A stretch of DNA of 64,000 nucleotides from Bimastos eiseni (Eukaryota > Annelida > Clitellata > Crassiclitellata > Lumbricidae), in assembly GCA_959347315.1 (NCBI GenBank), contig OY365819.1, positions 26,207,495 through 26,271,494 on the forward strand, written 5' to 3'. The first letter of the stretch is position 1; each line of letters begins with the position of its first letter. Shown in pieces: positions 13,901 to 29,049 of this stretch. A model generated the notes under the pieces. It did no database searches. It was not told the origin of the DNA and worked only from the letters and a program-made list of their open reading frames with translations. The position numbers and the translations under genes were made by a program.

Positions 13901-16900
13901 ATCCCGTCACCCATAATTTGGCTTAATAATCAAAGGTTATGCAATGGAAGTCAATACGTTCAATTAACGTGCCCAACTTTTCGTTGATGGCTGCAGCAAA
14001 GGAATCTAGTTTTCGATCAAGTTTTTGATCCAGCTTTTCATCCAAAATCATATGAATGGTGAGAGAAAGAATTTTAGCCATTCTCTCAAGAAAAGACTCA
14101 GTAACTTTTTCATCCTTCAGCGCTTCAATCATCTCATTGTACGCCTATAGTTCCGATTTTGCGAGGATTTTTGTTCGAGTCTCTAACACGTAAGACCTAC
14201 TCAACAGCAAACTGAAAAAACTTTTTCAACACATGCCAGCGATGCTGGTGCAGATACTAAATCCAGAGAAAGCCTAAGGCATACTAATCCTTTGATACTG
14301 GCTACTTCATTCCAGCTGGAACTGTACTGGTGATATACTGTTAGCTTACAAGTTCTTTATTTTATTTATATATCTCTACTATACATCGTGAAAGTTTCAT
14401 TTCTACTCCTAGCGCTGACTAAGAAGAAGTCGCCATTGAGTTTATTGCACAGGAACATAAACCGTTTCATTGGTTGAGCTGGATCATATGTGTAGTGACG
14501 GTGAACATTCCCAGGAAGAGCAACACCATTGGCCTGAATTCTTTTCACTGCAGAGAGATCTTTCACAGCCTACAAGAAGTCTATGACCAGTAAATGTTGA
14601 ATTTCTGATCTTTAGAAGTCTTAAGGTTATAAACTAATAATGTGCATGATGTGCTTAAAACAGCAAATCCTCTCCACGGATGTTAGGTATGAAGTTTTAA
14701 AAAACGACTATTCTTTGCTGCACAGCATGCTTTAATTAATGGCATTGTGCACTAGTCATAACTTAATTTAAACCCATTTTAACATATTCATTTTAGCTTG
14801 CATTTCTAAGCGTGTTATGTTAAAAATGAGGAACAACGTGTAGAAAAGTCTTTATTCAATTTTTGGGTGTTGAAGCAGTTCAAATTCTGTTATCCGCCAC
14901 TTCTCAAAGAGTGCAGAGTCATTGGTCAGGATTATCAGGTTGTCGATGTCGTTGGTCAGATATCAGGAATATGCGTAGAAGCGCACAAAACTTGCCAAAA
15001 GAAGATCTTTGAGCATCTATATTATATTATAGATATAATTTTATAGGTAAATGCTAAGTAATAGTAAACAATATGGCAGCCCCCAAACGCGGTAAAATAG
15101 AGCGCGGATAGTCAGCTTGACGGATCCCACAATGCAATGAGCTACGTTAGGCCTAAGTAAAATGCACAAGCAGAAAGGTCACAGCTAACATATTTAGATA
15201 CCTACAATTCCATATATTATACGCGATAAACCTCTGCATAGCATGACGGTGACATTTTCATAAACTATTTCCTGTAATTAGACGCTCAACAACATTCTCA
15301 TAAACTTTCGGGGAGTTCTGTTCTGATTTGTTTTGTGAAATATAATGTGGCTATAAGATGATCGAGTACATTTGGATGATGATAACAAGGCAATTGTCAA
15401 CATTCAATAGGCAGATTCTTAATTGGTTAAATTGTCGGGATTTAGGTGGAATAGCAGTACATGAGCTAACCTTGAGATTGCTATGACGGTATGACGTACT
15501 TAAAACATAATTTCCATGACCTCAGCATATGAAGGTGGAAATCCAAACATCACTCACTCTCTGAGATTCCAACATGACGGGTTAAGTCAGTGTAACACTC
15601 GTTTATTATGAGATACTCGATTGACGCATTGCAATCAATGGCAGAAACTAATTTAGTATTGCCAATTTCCAAATGAGTGACTTTATCGTCCAATTCAAAA
15701 TCTGGGGCCATAATGGTCAACGGGACAACTTTCGAGTGGATCGTCGGGGTACGATTTTTGGCATACTCAGACTGCAAAAAACATGAAAGTCATGAGTTAC
15801 GATTGTAAACTCGGGCCGGGGGATGGCTAGAAGAACGACCGATCGCATACTAGACTTACGTAGAACTATAGATTGCCACATTCTTTCACCAGCCTCCATC
15901 ACCAAGAGAGCAACTCCACGCAAGTTGTCCAAGCTAGGAACATCTTATTATAGCGCAGTCGCCTAGGAAGTGCATGTTCCAACATGCATTTCCAATCAAA
16001 TTTGTGCTCTGGCAGGGATCTGAACCCCGACTTCATGATTGTAGACCAAACACTAGACTATTTCTTTAGCCAATGACGAATATTCTATCGTAAGAAATTT
16101 TATGTATTTTGGGTAGTAACAAAGTGATACATTACAGATTAATGAATAACCAAACATGCATTATTCTTTTTTGTAAATGACAGTTCTTATACCTGAAATA
16201 AGTAAGAGCAAACTGCAAAAACAAACTTTGAACTGTTGGAAATTTATTGACCCACAATACCTTAATCAAAAAATATATAAAGCTATTGGAGACATACAAA
16301 CATAGAACCGATTTGGGGGCACTGGGAACTAAAACGGGGGGACAGTTGCCCCCATTATTAAAACTGGGGCAGATGGCCCCCTCTACCCACCCGCTTGTTA
16401 CACCTCTAGTGGGAACCCTGGATTCCTTGGATGTCAGGCTGAGACTATCAGCGCTCTATTTAAGCGCATTTTGTCGTCCATATTGTTTGCTATGGGTAAA
16501 TATATTCTTCGCATTTACCAATAGATTATAATCAATTTGCATACTTTTTAATGATTAACGCTTTGCCAATGCAAGATTACATGCCAAGTTCGCCAACGAA
16601 GAGGCTCAAACGAATGTTTGCTTAGCCGCCATTGCAATTAAGACATGTGCGCCACTAAGTATACGTGCGCCGTTGCATACAAGACCACCACTATGCAAAG
16701 TATGTATAGCCGATTAGCCGTGCGGCATATGTTCAGACAGAAAGTGTCAAATTAGTTTTTAACTTTCAAGTTTAGTTTTAGTTGTAGTTTCGCATTTTTC
16801 TGTTTAGTTTCAGTTCCAGTTGACCCATTTTCGCAGTTCTAGCTTCAGTGAACTTCTAATTAGAAAGAACCTCACAGTCATAGCTACCTATGCTTTCAGT

Positions 16901-19900
16901 TTCAGCTGACTTAGATAACACTGCTTCCCAGAGAGCTTCTTGGGAAATCCCGAGCGAAGACAAAAAACGGACATACAGAAATAAAGAAAATTATTAAAAT
17001 AGACGGGAAGTAGAAAAAGATGTTCAAGAAAACAAAGCGAATGCGAAAAGGAGTAACGAGAAAAATTTAGAAGATGGACAGGTAGAGCAGATAGGGTAAG
17101 TTGGAGAACAAGAAAGTATAACAATGCGAACACATTTGAAGCTAGAAAGATATCCTAGGGCAAGTGATGGAAATTGATACCCACCTGCTAACATTAACAT
17201 AGTCGTTGTTTTTCCGGCCTTGTTGTGTCCCACTAGAACGGTTATGTTGCCTTCATGCATGTTGATGTTAATATCGTTAACAGCAGGCTTCGAATCAAAA
17301 TTCTAAGGAAAGCAAGGAAACGAGTGAGTATATTCGTTTGGTGGCTAATTGTTGCTCTACAGTACAATGACCTTATTTTCCTGATTCTAATAGTCCTGAT
17401 TACTAAATAATTTTATTGCTAATCACATAATTGTCGGCTATAGGAATAGTGTGGTCTTGAGTCCGGAGGCGCAGTGAATAATTCATTTTTGGAAAAAGAG
17501 GCCAGTAACTTTGATTTCGATGGTAGCGACTACTCTTTCTTTTACTTGGATCTGTTACGGTGATTGTGGTGGACGACATAGTTGCAATTATTGATATAAT
17601 CAGGGATTGGCATTTTCGCACGCGCGCAGCAAGATCGCCGTGCTACACTGAAATTAAGGAGATGGACTTCCAGAATCAACACTGAAAGACTTAATATGAA
17701 TTATACTCAAAGTGTTATCAATCCAAATTTTCTGCTGCAACAACGGCATTTTGGCAATTCATATTGCAGTTACGAAATTTATATTGCAATACGGTAATAT
17801 CCTAGGCGATACGTCGATTAGCATGCTGGTATTTCCTGGTATAGTCACCTAACTGTCATATTTTGACAAGATTTATTTATATTTAAAGAGATATCTATTG
17901 ATTTACTCGCGGTTGAGCCAGCTTAGTGAGTCCTATGGTGTGAATCCCAGCTTTAGCATCCTTTAGTGGAGTTTCAAAATACGGTCTTTTGTTTTCTGGA
18001 ATCAGCGTCATGAAATCTTCGTTTGATTGCTTTATCTTATTTTATTTTCTGCCCATCCTGTACTCTTTCTATAGACGAATAAATACTGCAATTAAGTAAA
18101 CTTTAATTCTCTTGGTTTACTTATCTTAACAGCTTAAGTCCGTAAAATCACGTGTCAATGATAGTTTGTTACATATGTTGTGTGAAAGAGAGATTACACT
18201 GCACAAAACGTATACCTTTGAGTTTCCTTAAGTGAAGTCCAGCATAAATATCCGCTAATCACAAATTAACTGTGAAAATGTATAATCGACATTGCGTAGA
18301 TTAGGCCTTATAATTTGTTTATTACATAGACCTAAATCTAAATATAGTCATGTAAATTGTAAACGCTACGCGCAGATTGAAGATTTTAAGCCACGTATCG
18401 ATTTTTCAGGCTCGTTGGCCCTTCTGCATAGGCGAAGCACGTGATGGGGTCAGTGCGCGAACTTTAGAATGATGCTGACGTGCAGTTTTGTAGTCGAATT
18501 GTCTGAACTAAGAGTATATGGCGTTTTAACGTTGCGTTGCTGTGTCGTCGATTATACGATTATTAGTTTATTTCTTTACTTATTATATTTAATAAGAAAG
18601 TGAAACAAAAACATAGGGTCTATCGTGTAGTTTGAACGTATATTGAAAAGACGGTCTACAGTCTATCAAAAGGAAAGTTGCTGAATGTTAGTTCGCCGTG
18701 AGAAGGAATAAAGCGGGCTGACAGAATGTTCGTTAGACAGAGGCAGGAATGCAGGTTTCACGTTCCTACTCTTCCGCCTCTCTTTATGTTTCCTCTCCGT
18801 ATCTGTTTATCTTTTGTTCTCGCCTTTTACTCCTCTCTTTTCTTGCACTGACGCTTTAATGATACCTTCATGGTCACCCATTTCTCTGCATCTTTACGTC
18901 ATTCTCTCTTATTCATTTCTTTATATGGCTCTTACACTTTCACTGCGTCACTTTCTCTCTATCGAATGAACTTGATTTTTGAAACGCACGTATCGACCTA
19001 GTTGTTTTCGATAGATCACCAAGATATTGCAAGTCTACTGACCGAGAAAGGAAAATAGAACGGTTGCGGAGTTCCGTAATCGTCGGGTATAACAGCATCA
19101 AAATACCAGGTAAATATCGAGTGAATGATTGTATCAACAGATAGCATAATCAGAATATGACCCATCGTATAATCATCTCCTGAATGCGCCGAGGACTAAA
19201 CGTTGTTCCAGTGTCAGCCAGTGCCTGGTCAAATTTAAATAGCCACACATCGTGTCCACAGCCAAAGGGTATAACTTGAAGTATCAGCATCTTGTTTTAC
19301 ATGTCCTGGTGATCTGAGTCCGATCATTCTGATCACTAGACACATTTCCCGGTTACTTTATTTCAACATATTGAAAGTCTCTGTTTTGCTTCATATATTT
19401 TTTTAAATTGCATCTCATAATCGTCTTAATAAAAATGTGCTTAAGATTTTTAAGAATATACAGATGATGCCGGTGAACAAGCAAAGGCTGCAGCTTCTAA
19501 GTCAATGTTCTAGAGTTCAGTAACTCAATCACCATAGCAGCCTTCTTCCATCGCCTACACTGCAACATATGTAGACGTTCCAATGTATTTACAAAACTGC
19601 CAATGTGCAGCCACTATACTCGCAGTAACGAGATAAAGTAAACTTAAACGAACATAACCCTGCATGGACAGAGATGCCATGGCAGTTTAGGTGGTCGAGA
19701 CTAGACCGTGCAAACGCGCTTTATCAATGTCAAACAATTGTCTTCTTATAAAATCTTAAAAACAACGTATTGCAGTGTGATGGTATGATGAAAACTTATT
19801 CTCTAATCACTTATATGTACACGGTAACATAATAAAAAGTCAATCGACGCCAGTGACTTACCGATGGCTTCGTACTGACATATCTTTAAGAATCCGAATG

Positions 19901-22900
19901 CCATGACAAGATTGAAGTCGAGCGACGCTCCTAACTTCTGCATAAGAGACATATCATTGTAGATCCCGAACAGGAAGAAGAATGGCAAAACGACAAGATG
20001 AACAGTATGCCACTCACAGCCGACCCGTAGCTGGCTGTGTATGAATGAATATGAGGGGCATGAATGAAAGGACAAAATTTGAAATGGCTATGAAAGTTTA
20101 TAAATATCGCAGCGGTCATAGGGTCTAAAACCAATGCAGAGATAGTATGCATTGACTTCAATAATTAAACATTTAGATCCCATTATGCTATAAGGTCCTA
20201 TTTCGATGGTGTGCGTATTTTTTAAAATATGATCCCAAAGCTCATACTATTTCCTATTATAGGATCTCCGGATATTCATTCGAGGATAGGCCAACAACAA
20301 AACAGGGGCATCTTCTGCCTGGCTTGTAATTTGTCTGAAAGTTATCCCGATGAAGTGTATACAGACCATAATGTGGACTTTAAAGTAACGCATATGGCGA
20401 CCAATCTACAGCGCTAAGTAACCTAAACGTTGACATCTTTTATTGTTTTGAATCATTGACTTTTACATGGAAAATCATACATCACAGAATTGGGTCCCGT
20501 CGTTAGCCCGCAGGATAAAAGTGTACCGGCTTAAGCGTGCCGTCAAATGCGCGCATTTACTCAACAGAATCGAAAGACTTTTGCATATGAAAAAAATTGT
20601 TTGATCAAATAGGAAATGAAAACTGGGTTGACATGATGATTTTGCTTAAATGAAGCGAGATCGATGTAAAGAATCTGTTTAACTCTAGTTGAATTACATG
20701 ATTTTTTTCGTCATTCCCGCATCCATTTTCGCGACATTCTTCCATTTAAGTATAAAGCTTTTCATCAATCCAGCGTCTAGACGGGCTGATTTTTTTCTCA
20801 GCGATTCAGCTGCTAGTTAAACAGAAACCTTTTCATCACTCCCGTTTGCACTAAAACATAATTCCATCAGCACTTCAGCTTCTAGTCAAGAATAACTCAT
20901 TTTATCATTCCAACTTCTATTTAAACGGCATTATTTTCATCAATCAAGCTTCTAGTTAGTCAAAACGGCATTATTTTCATCAATCAAGCTTCTAAGTTAG
21001 ACAAAGGTCTTTTCATCAATCCAGTTTCTAGTTAAACAAAAATCATTTCGTCATTATTCCTGCTTCCATTTAGGCTAATATCGTGCCCTTATTCCCGCTT
21101 CCAACTAGACATATATCTTTTCATCATTCAGATTCCATTATATCGGTATTCCTTTCATCAAATCGGTTCTTCTATCCAGCTTTCATTTTTAATTAAGCAT
21201 AGTACTTTTCAATAATCCAGTTTCTAGTTAAACAGAAATCATTTCGTCATCATTACCGCTTCCATTTTGGCTTGTCATTACTCCCTCTTACATTTAGACA
21301 TATGTCTTTCATCATTCCGCTTCCATTGAAACGGTATTTCTTCCATCAAATCTGTACATATATATATCGATATACATATATATATGTATATACATATATA
21401 TATATATGTGTGTGTGTGTGTGATTTTGTGGGCGTGTATGTGTGTGTAGGTGTGTGAGGTATGTATAGGTGTGTGTATGTATAGATGTGTGTGTACAGAT
21501 GTGTGTGTAGGTGCGTGTGTATAGGCGTGTGAGTGGGTAGATGCGTTATGTAGATGCGTGAGTTTCTGTGTGCAGGTGTTTGCGCGTGTGTGGATGTTTA
21601 CATGTAGGTGTGTGTCAGTGTATAGGTATGTGTAGGTGAAGGTGAGTGTGCATAGGTGTGTACTTATAAACAATAGTATACATATTATGTGAGTGTGTGT
21701 GTGCGACTGTGCGTGCGTGTGTGGTTATGTGTGTGTACATGTGGCGGACAGGCCACAAGGCTTGAATGAAGGATTTATTTATAGAAATCGGATAAAATAA
21801 TAGCGTAATATTCATGCATGCCGTTTACAGTGTTGCGCCTTTGCAATGGCAATAGAGCAAATGGATTGCGTTTCGTATGCAAGGGCGATTAATATTCAAA
21901 CTTCTAATTATATTTATCAAGGTCGGTTATCTATGCCATTAGTATGTCAAGTCTTATAATTGATGACGAAAGATAGGCGGTTGTTAAAATGCATTTTAAA
22001 GAAAGAACATATGTATCTCTTTAACAGAAGTATTTGAGAAAATGTGGCTGATAGAGTACATAATCGCATGCATGGTGAGGCTCGACTAAAGGCTGATACA
22101 CGATGCATTTGCCTCATACGTGAGCAGTTGTACTGCTTCACACATAGCGACATGGTTCTTTAGTGTCGTTCGGTGAGTGATCAGCGAGTTTCCCATATGA
22201 ATACGACCCCAAGTAACAGCCGCTGCAACGCGGGCAAACCGGTGTTGTAGGCCAAATACACCCCTCATTTTAAACACTCCCGGGTCAATTTATCCTAGGA
22301 GCAATTGAGTAGTGGAGTCCATTGTTCCTAAGACATACACACTCCCATTGATGAATAGACACTCGCGTGAAGTTAATTCTTCCTATTATAAATTGACTCC
22401 CACAGCTAATGCAATAGGGGAGACAATTCTTCCTAGGATTTATTGACTCCCATATCAAATGCAATATTTAAGTTCGTTTATTCTGCCTAGGACAAATTGA
22501 CTCCTGGAGAGTTAATTTTTCCTAGAATAAATTGGTTCCCATATCTATTGCAATAGGGGAATCATATCTTCCTAGAACAAATTGACTCCAGGGGAGTTAA
22601 TTCTTCCGAGGGTAAATTGAATCATATGCCCAATGCAATAGGGGAGTCAATTCATCCTAGGACAAATTGACTCCCGGAAAGTTAATTCATCCTAGAATAA
22701 ATTGACTCCTGGAGAGTTAATTTCTCCAAGAATATATTGACTTTCATAGCCAACGCATTAGAGGAGCTACTAATTCTTCCTAGGACAAATTGACTTTCGG
22801 AGAGTTAATTCTTCCTAGGATAAATTGACTCCCACAGCTGATGGAATAGGGAGTTAATTCTTCCTGGATAAAATTGATTTTGGGAGTTGCCCTTGAACCA

Positions 22901-25900
22901 AAAGCTTTCTGGAGATGAAGCTTTTAAGGATAAATTGAATAAGACATTTTTAGTCATGAGGTATCTTCTGGGTGCGGCCAATTGAATTTATATAGATATG
23001 TATAATACCATAATAATATATATTCCGGCCTGTTAAGCTAAACTTCGGTCACATCCTCTTTCCCTCTGGTTTGATGGAGAATGTTACCTCTCCGTCGTGA
23101 AGATGGCCGTTTTGAGAGCCACTTTCGGCGTAGGCCTACGCGCTCACCGGATGATTTTGATTGCCTGTGAATTTTTCGTTCGTTTCATTTACCAACGCTT
23201 CATGGAGATGGAGGGCGAATACTGGGAGCTGCAGATTTCTTTCAGTATTGAGAACACTCAACGACTCTGGGCCACTTTCAAGGATCTCAGCACTCAGACA
23301 GCTTCTTTTTGCAGCGAAGCCTTTTCCAACTACTCCCAGTTCAAGATCTCCACGACACAGGTCAGTCGCCGGAACCTACCCTTGCCTCTACGATAGTGTC
23401 GCATTATTAATCTTGCGGAGATCAGAACCGTTGGCCTTCGTAGTCTGATCCTTCGCTATCCACCTAAATCATCGGAGCTGGATCAATTTCCTGCGTTCCC
23501 GATCCAGGAATCGATCGATATCCGTCAACCTAACCTTACACTGCCGTGCAACACGTCCCTTCGCGAAAAAGTCTTGCCGTCTTTCCAGAAGAGCTCGTCC
23601 ATCGCGCAAATAATCAAGCAGTCGGGGATGGATCCCTCTACTCCGTCTAGCTATCGAGCAATAGATGATATTACCCTTATCTCTAAATTGATTGAAAAGC
23701 TTGTAGCCAGTCATTTATTTACCTAATTGGACCATAACAATCTATTTCCCTCACGTCAATCTGGGTTTCGTAAGGGTCACACAACAGAGTCCCTTCTTCT
23801 CCGTCTCTTCTCTCACATATATGGTGCCATTGATTCTGTGGATCCTGATTATCCTCTTAAGTTGTCTCCCCTTAACTTTTGGGATCAGGGATCTTCCACT
23901 CATCTACATCACGTCTTATCTATCCGATCGTTCAACATCCGTTATCTCTCACTCATCTCGTTCGCCCTGCATGGGGACATGCCCCTTTTGATCTACCCCA
24001 GGGATCCGTTCTTGGGCCTCTTCTCTACATTCTCTTCACTGCAAGCATTGAGCCTCTATACTTGCATCTTGCTTTCTTACGAGCCATTCTTATGCTGACG
24101 ACGATCAACTCTTATGCGCTTTGCCTAACATCACATGCTGCTTCTCCAGTCCGACCAATGTCTCAAGCCACAGATGTCCTAGCTTCCTGGATGTCGTCTA
24201 ATCGAATGCGACTTAGTCAGCAGAAACTCAATATATTTGGCTCGGTACTCGCCAGCTCATGAACGAGCTGGACTTGGGGTTCAACTTCTCTCAATTCTCC
24301 AGAGTGTGTAGAGACCCGATCGCGAGGAAGAAATGACTTTGCAAACAAGAGGGTTTTGGGATTGAAAAACTCTGTTGAAAACCTTAAATCCAGCAATTTT
24401 GACAAATATCTGACAAATCAAACCATTGGCTGACCTAGAAGTTCATGAAAATAAAATAAAAGTGATGACGTCAACCAAAGCGACGTCATCAAAACATAAT
24501 TACGTTCGTAAAACCAACATTGGTCCAAATCGGGTCTTAAGATGATATGCCATTAATGTATTTAACGCCTAATATGATCTTATCTGGCTGATATAACATT
24601 GCCTTGCATCCGTTATCATAGGTATGCATGAGTCTGTCTATATTCTTACCTTTAAACACAGAAGCAGAAATGACGAAGCAAAATGTGATGAGCGATAAAG
24701 CGTAGAGTAGGAGGAAGACGAATGTGACTCTGGCTGAGTCGTGGCCCAACACTGATCCGTAGCCTGTGAACCGAACGTGGAAAAGAAGCGTAGTAATGCT
24801 CAAAGAGAACAATGCTCAACAGGTATTTGAAGAGCCACGATGACCAATACAGCCACATGAACATCCCCATCAACTTCATCAAAACCTGAATCGCATATAC
24901 CAACCATCGTACGCTTAGTATAAAAAATAATTAATATACTAATGTAAAATATTGATCTCTTACAAAACCAAATGCATCGTCAACTCTAAATGTTTATGAA
25001 AACTAAACCACAATTTGCTATGTATTTAGGCCTATACACGTATGTAGATCATGTATGTACATGTTCGTACATATATATGTATGTGCGCGTATACGTTGTG
25101 GCATGTTGAGTCTAAGAGATGTTCAGGTCCTAGGTAAAACAATTTTGAAAACAATGTTGAAAACAAAATTTTATTCAAACACCCCAGAATAAATTAGATA
25201 CAACCTGTACCAGAGAATCTCCCATTAACGAGAGTCCTACCGTCTTAATAACGAGTTGCCCCGTTCTGCATCAGGAGCATGCAACAGAAAGCAGAAATTA
25301 AGGTCACAGGACGTTCGCTCATTGGACGTTTACTCCAGTGATGGGCACCCACTACTTGACTAGTGGTTAAAATTACCTCACAACTTCAAAATATGTAGTT
25401 TTAACTACTATTTTACCACAAGTAGTTATAACTAGTTTAGTAACTGCCACATAAGTAGGTAACTACTTTTAAAACTACTATGCTAATGTTATGTCATGGT
25501 GCATTCATAGTCACCAAGCAGTACGCAAATTTTGTATTGTCAGTATTAATTGCTGATGTTGAACATAAGTAATAAAAATTATCAGAAACACAATGACATA
25601 TCTCATTGTAAACAATTGGATAGTATTTATTATAGGCCTGACTACTTTTTTAGTAATAATACAAACATATTAATGTCATACAGAATTCTAACTGCTTTTA
25701 GTTAGAGCACCAGAAGCATTCCCGGTCACTTCAACGACTTTGAATCTATCAGTTGCCTCATATCAACTAAGTGGACGTTTGATAATATTGGCTCCCTGTG
25801 TTCTTGTCCGTTCCCCCTATAAAATATCACTGTATATCTCACCTTTTCCTGTCTGCATCGACTGTGCTTCTTCAATTCCTCGTCCTAGTAAGCTGACATG

Positions 25901-28900
25901 TAGCTGCTCAGATCTAAGATGACCACGTACTGGTATATCCAGCCAGTAACAGAATGCCTGGTCTCTTACCGTTGTGTCTCTGTCTGTCTGTATCTCTCTC
26001 ACCTCTGTCATTCTTGACTCGACAATCAACTCTCTCAGACCCACTTGTAAGTTGTAACCCAGCCACCAACGGGTGGTCATCCAACCACTCTAGCCTACGA
26101 CCGCCTTACTCTAGTTCTTATCGCGCTACACTCTCCAGGTATGCCGTTAAACAGGCATGATGCCTTAGGCCTTCATTATAATTCTAAGATGAACACACTT
26201 CCTCACAATAGTATGCGCAAATTTTAATGAATCAATTACATAGCGAATTTGCTCATGAGATTATACGGGCAACGTCCATGTTTGTTGTGAAATAACAGAA
26301 ATTCCTGTAAGACGGAACTAGTAAATAGGAAAAAATGTAGTCAATGTGAAATATTGCAGTTAGCTTAAGACTATTTGATAAAAGTAGTTATAGCTATTTC
26401 TTTAACTACTTCTTGAAAACTAGTTATAACTAATAGGCAACTACTTCCATAGTAGTCATAGCTACTAGTTACTAACTACTAGTTACTAACTACTAATTAA
26501 TAACTACTAGTTAATAACTAATAACTACTAGTTAATAACTACTAGTTAATAACTACTAGTCAATAACTACAGTAAAACGAAAGTCAGCAGACAGGATAAG
26601 CCTTAGAAAGCAGAAAAAACTTTCAATCTAGTTCTAAATGAGTCTACTGATTTAGTTTTGCGCCTCTAAAATTTCATTTATTAATTCCTACTATTGGCCG
26701 AAGTAATGGCAACACGACTGAGGCTCTACTTTTTAATGGTCCACCCTCTGTATTAAGAAACGTAGTAGGCTTAAGTTCGAACCCTGTGGCGCCAATGGCG
26801 GATTGTTTTGCACTCCCACAAGACACCATTGCGTGAAACACATTGGGTTCTACCTCTTAGTTAACTCTCAAACCATGCTAATTGTATTCCTCTTATACCA
26901 TAAGCTTCAAGTTTTTATGAAGTATGTGATGGTTTACAGTGCCGAATACTTTGCTTAAGTCAGAAATTAGACCAGTGGAGTTATTATCTTCATCGAAAGC
27001 ATTCGAAATTTTATCATACATGTCCATAAGAGCCAATGATGGAGATCGACCTGTTTGGAATGCAACTTGGGAATGAAATATTATGTGATGTTTTCCTATG
27101 TATGCTATGTAGAGAGCCTCCCGTGCATAATTGTTTACAATATTTGGCAAAATAGGGGATGATATAGATCGGCCTATTAATGGCACATTCATCAACGTAT
27201 GTATGTTGCACATTATGTAGAGCGTTTCTTAACGTCTCGAAACGCGCGTGAACAGCGCAATCAGCGGATTCATATACATGTACTTCAAATTTCTTAGAGG
27301 AATTGTCCGAAGATCCTTCCTATTGCCTTAGGTTCTGATCGATACAGATGACAGAGTCGCTGTTTAGCAAAAATAATATTGGTCCTTAGATTATCTCACC
27401 AGCGCATTCTCTGCCTGAAATTTTATATTATATGCATTCTTTGCAATAAGTTCTATTGCTACAAATTTACTTGCGTCCTATAAACTATGGCCACAATATT
27501 ACGAATACGTTTTCGAAAGTAAGGTCCAAAGGGGATTTATAGTCCCGCGGTAAATAATAACAGGGACTATATATCCCTAGAGAACTTAGGCACGCTTTGA
27601 AATCATCACATCAATATCAACGAGATAATTAAGATAATGTTCCTAAGTAGACTATAAAGTGGCTCGAGTTTTGACAATTACAGAATGAAATTAGGAAGAA
27701 CGAATCGATCAGGGTGACAGTAACTTAAAGAGAACAATTAAAAGTGACTATTTAAATCAGGTTCATTAATACATCCGCTAATTCCATGTACGTAGCAGTC
27801 TTTTAAAGAAATACAGATTGAGAACCTGTTCGGTGTTAATGGGAATCAATCTCAAAGCTGGAGAAGTTTCCGGATTATTGCAACAATTTGCAAAGAAGCG
27901 AAACTTTAACTTAATATTGAGAGGCACGACTGACGGGTGATAGACAGATAAACTAGAGCGAACATACATAGAGCTTCAGAATGAGTTTAACTGGCTTTAA
28001 GAGTGAAACTGCTTTGAATAAACAAACTGGCATGCGAACACCATAAGCCATTTAGGTTATCCTTGGCAGTGCCAGTCTACAGCCCTTTGTTATTCCACGA
28101 TATGCCAAAGCAACCGTAACTATAGGTAACTCTGAAACGAGAGATTGCACCTTGAATTTGTTTTCCTTCTCGATAACAATTTCCTTACAGATTGTTGGAG
28201 CAACGATGATGAAGCCGAAGCAGACGAAGAGAGGAATGGCTATTTCAATGTAAACAATGATTTGATCTTCATAATAAGGAGGAAACGGATATTGCTTCAG
28301 CTGAGTCGTAATATTCATCGTCTTTGGGTCGAAACTCTGGTTCACTTCGACAATTAGACTAAGATCAACGGCCTTCTGAATTTCCAGAAAACCCTCTTCC
28401 ATATACACTACAATGTATAAATATGCGATCTATTCAACTGTCAGCTTCTTCCAATCATTGTGACTACTGTCTCTGCTGCTACTTTTTTACCAGCGACAGG
28501 GATCTACATCATCCACCAATCCTACTGCTAGTTTCCGGCCTATTTCCACCACAACTAAAGCACTACTACCACTCCTAACAAGAACCATTTTAGGAACTAT
28601 TATTGGTATTATTTTATTATTATTATTACTATTATCATTATACTTTCAATAATAATAATAACACTAATAATAATAATTTTATTGTTATTTTTTTTATTAT
28701 TATTATTTCATTGACCCGGAGTTTAACTCATAACAATCTCAGAATGGGTTCATAAGACACAATTCTTGGTCCGCTCTCTTTTGTCGTCTGCTTTTGTCTC
28801 ATTATTGGAACACTATTAACGACACCTTACAAGAAAGGTAAGACAAGACTTTGTATTATTTATATTATATCCGTCAGTTGCACGTTCAAGAGTCCTTCTG

Positions 28901-29009
28901 CGTTTTCCACAATACTGACAGACAGTTCTTTAATTGTCGATCCCGGTGGGCTGCTTGACCGTGCCTACGAACCCTACGAGTTGAATCCTTGGGTGCAAAT
29001 GGACAGACG

Positions 29010-29049
<40 letters not shown>

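Noticed and set aside
20690..22890. CRISPR-like arrays
   Set aside because: Units are degenerate, have no unique spacers and lie in animal DNA with no cas genes. They are minisatellites.
24463..24491. CREB-type enhancer
   Set aside because: A single palindrome in an intron without promoter context.
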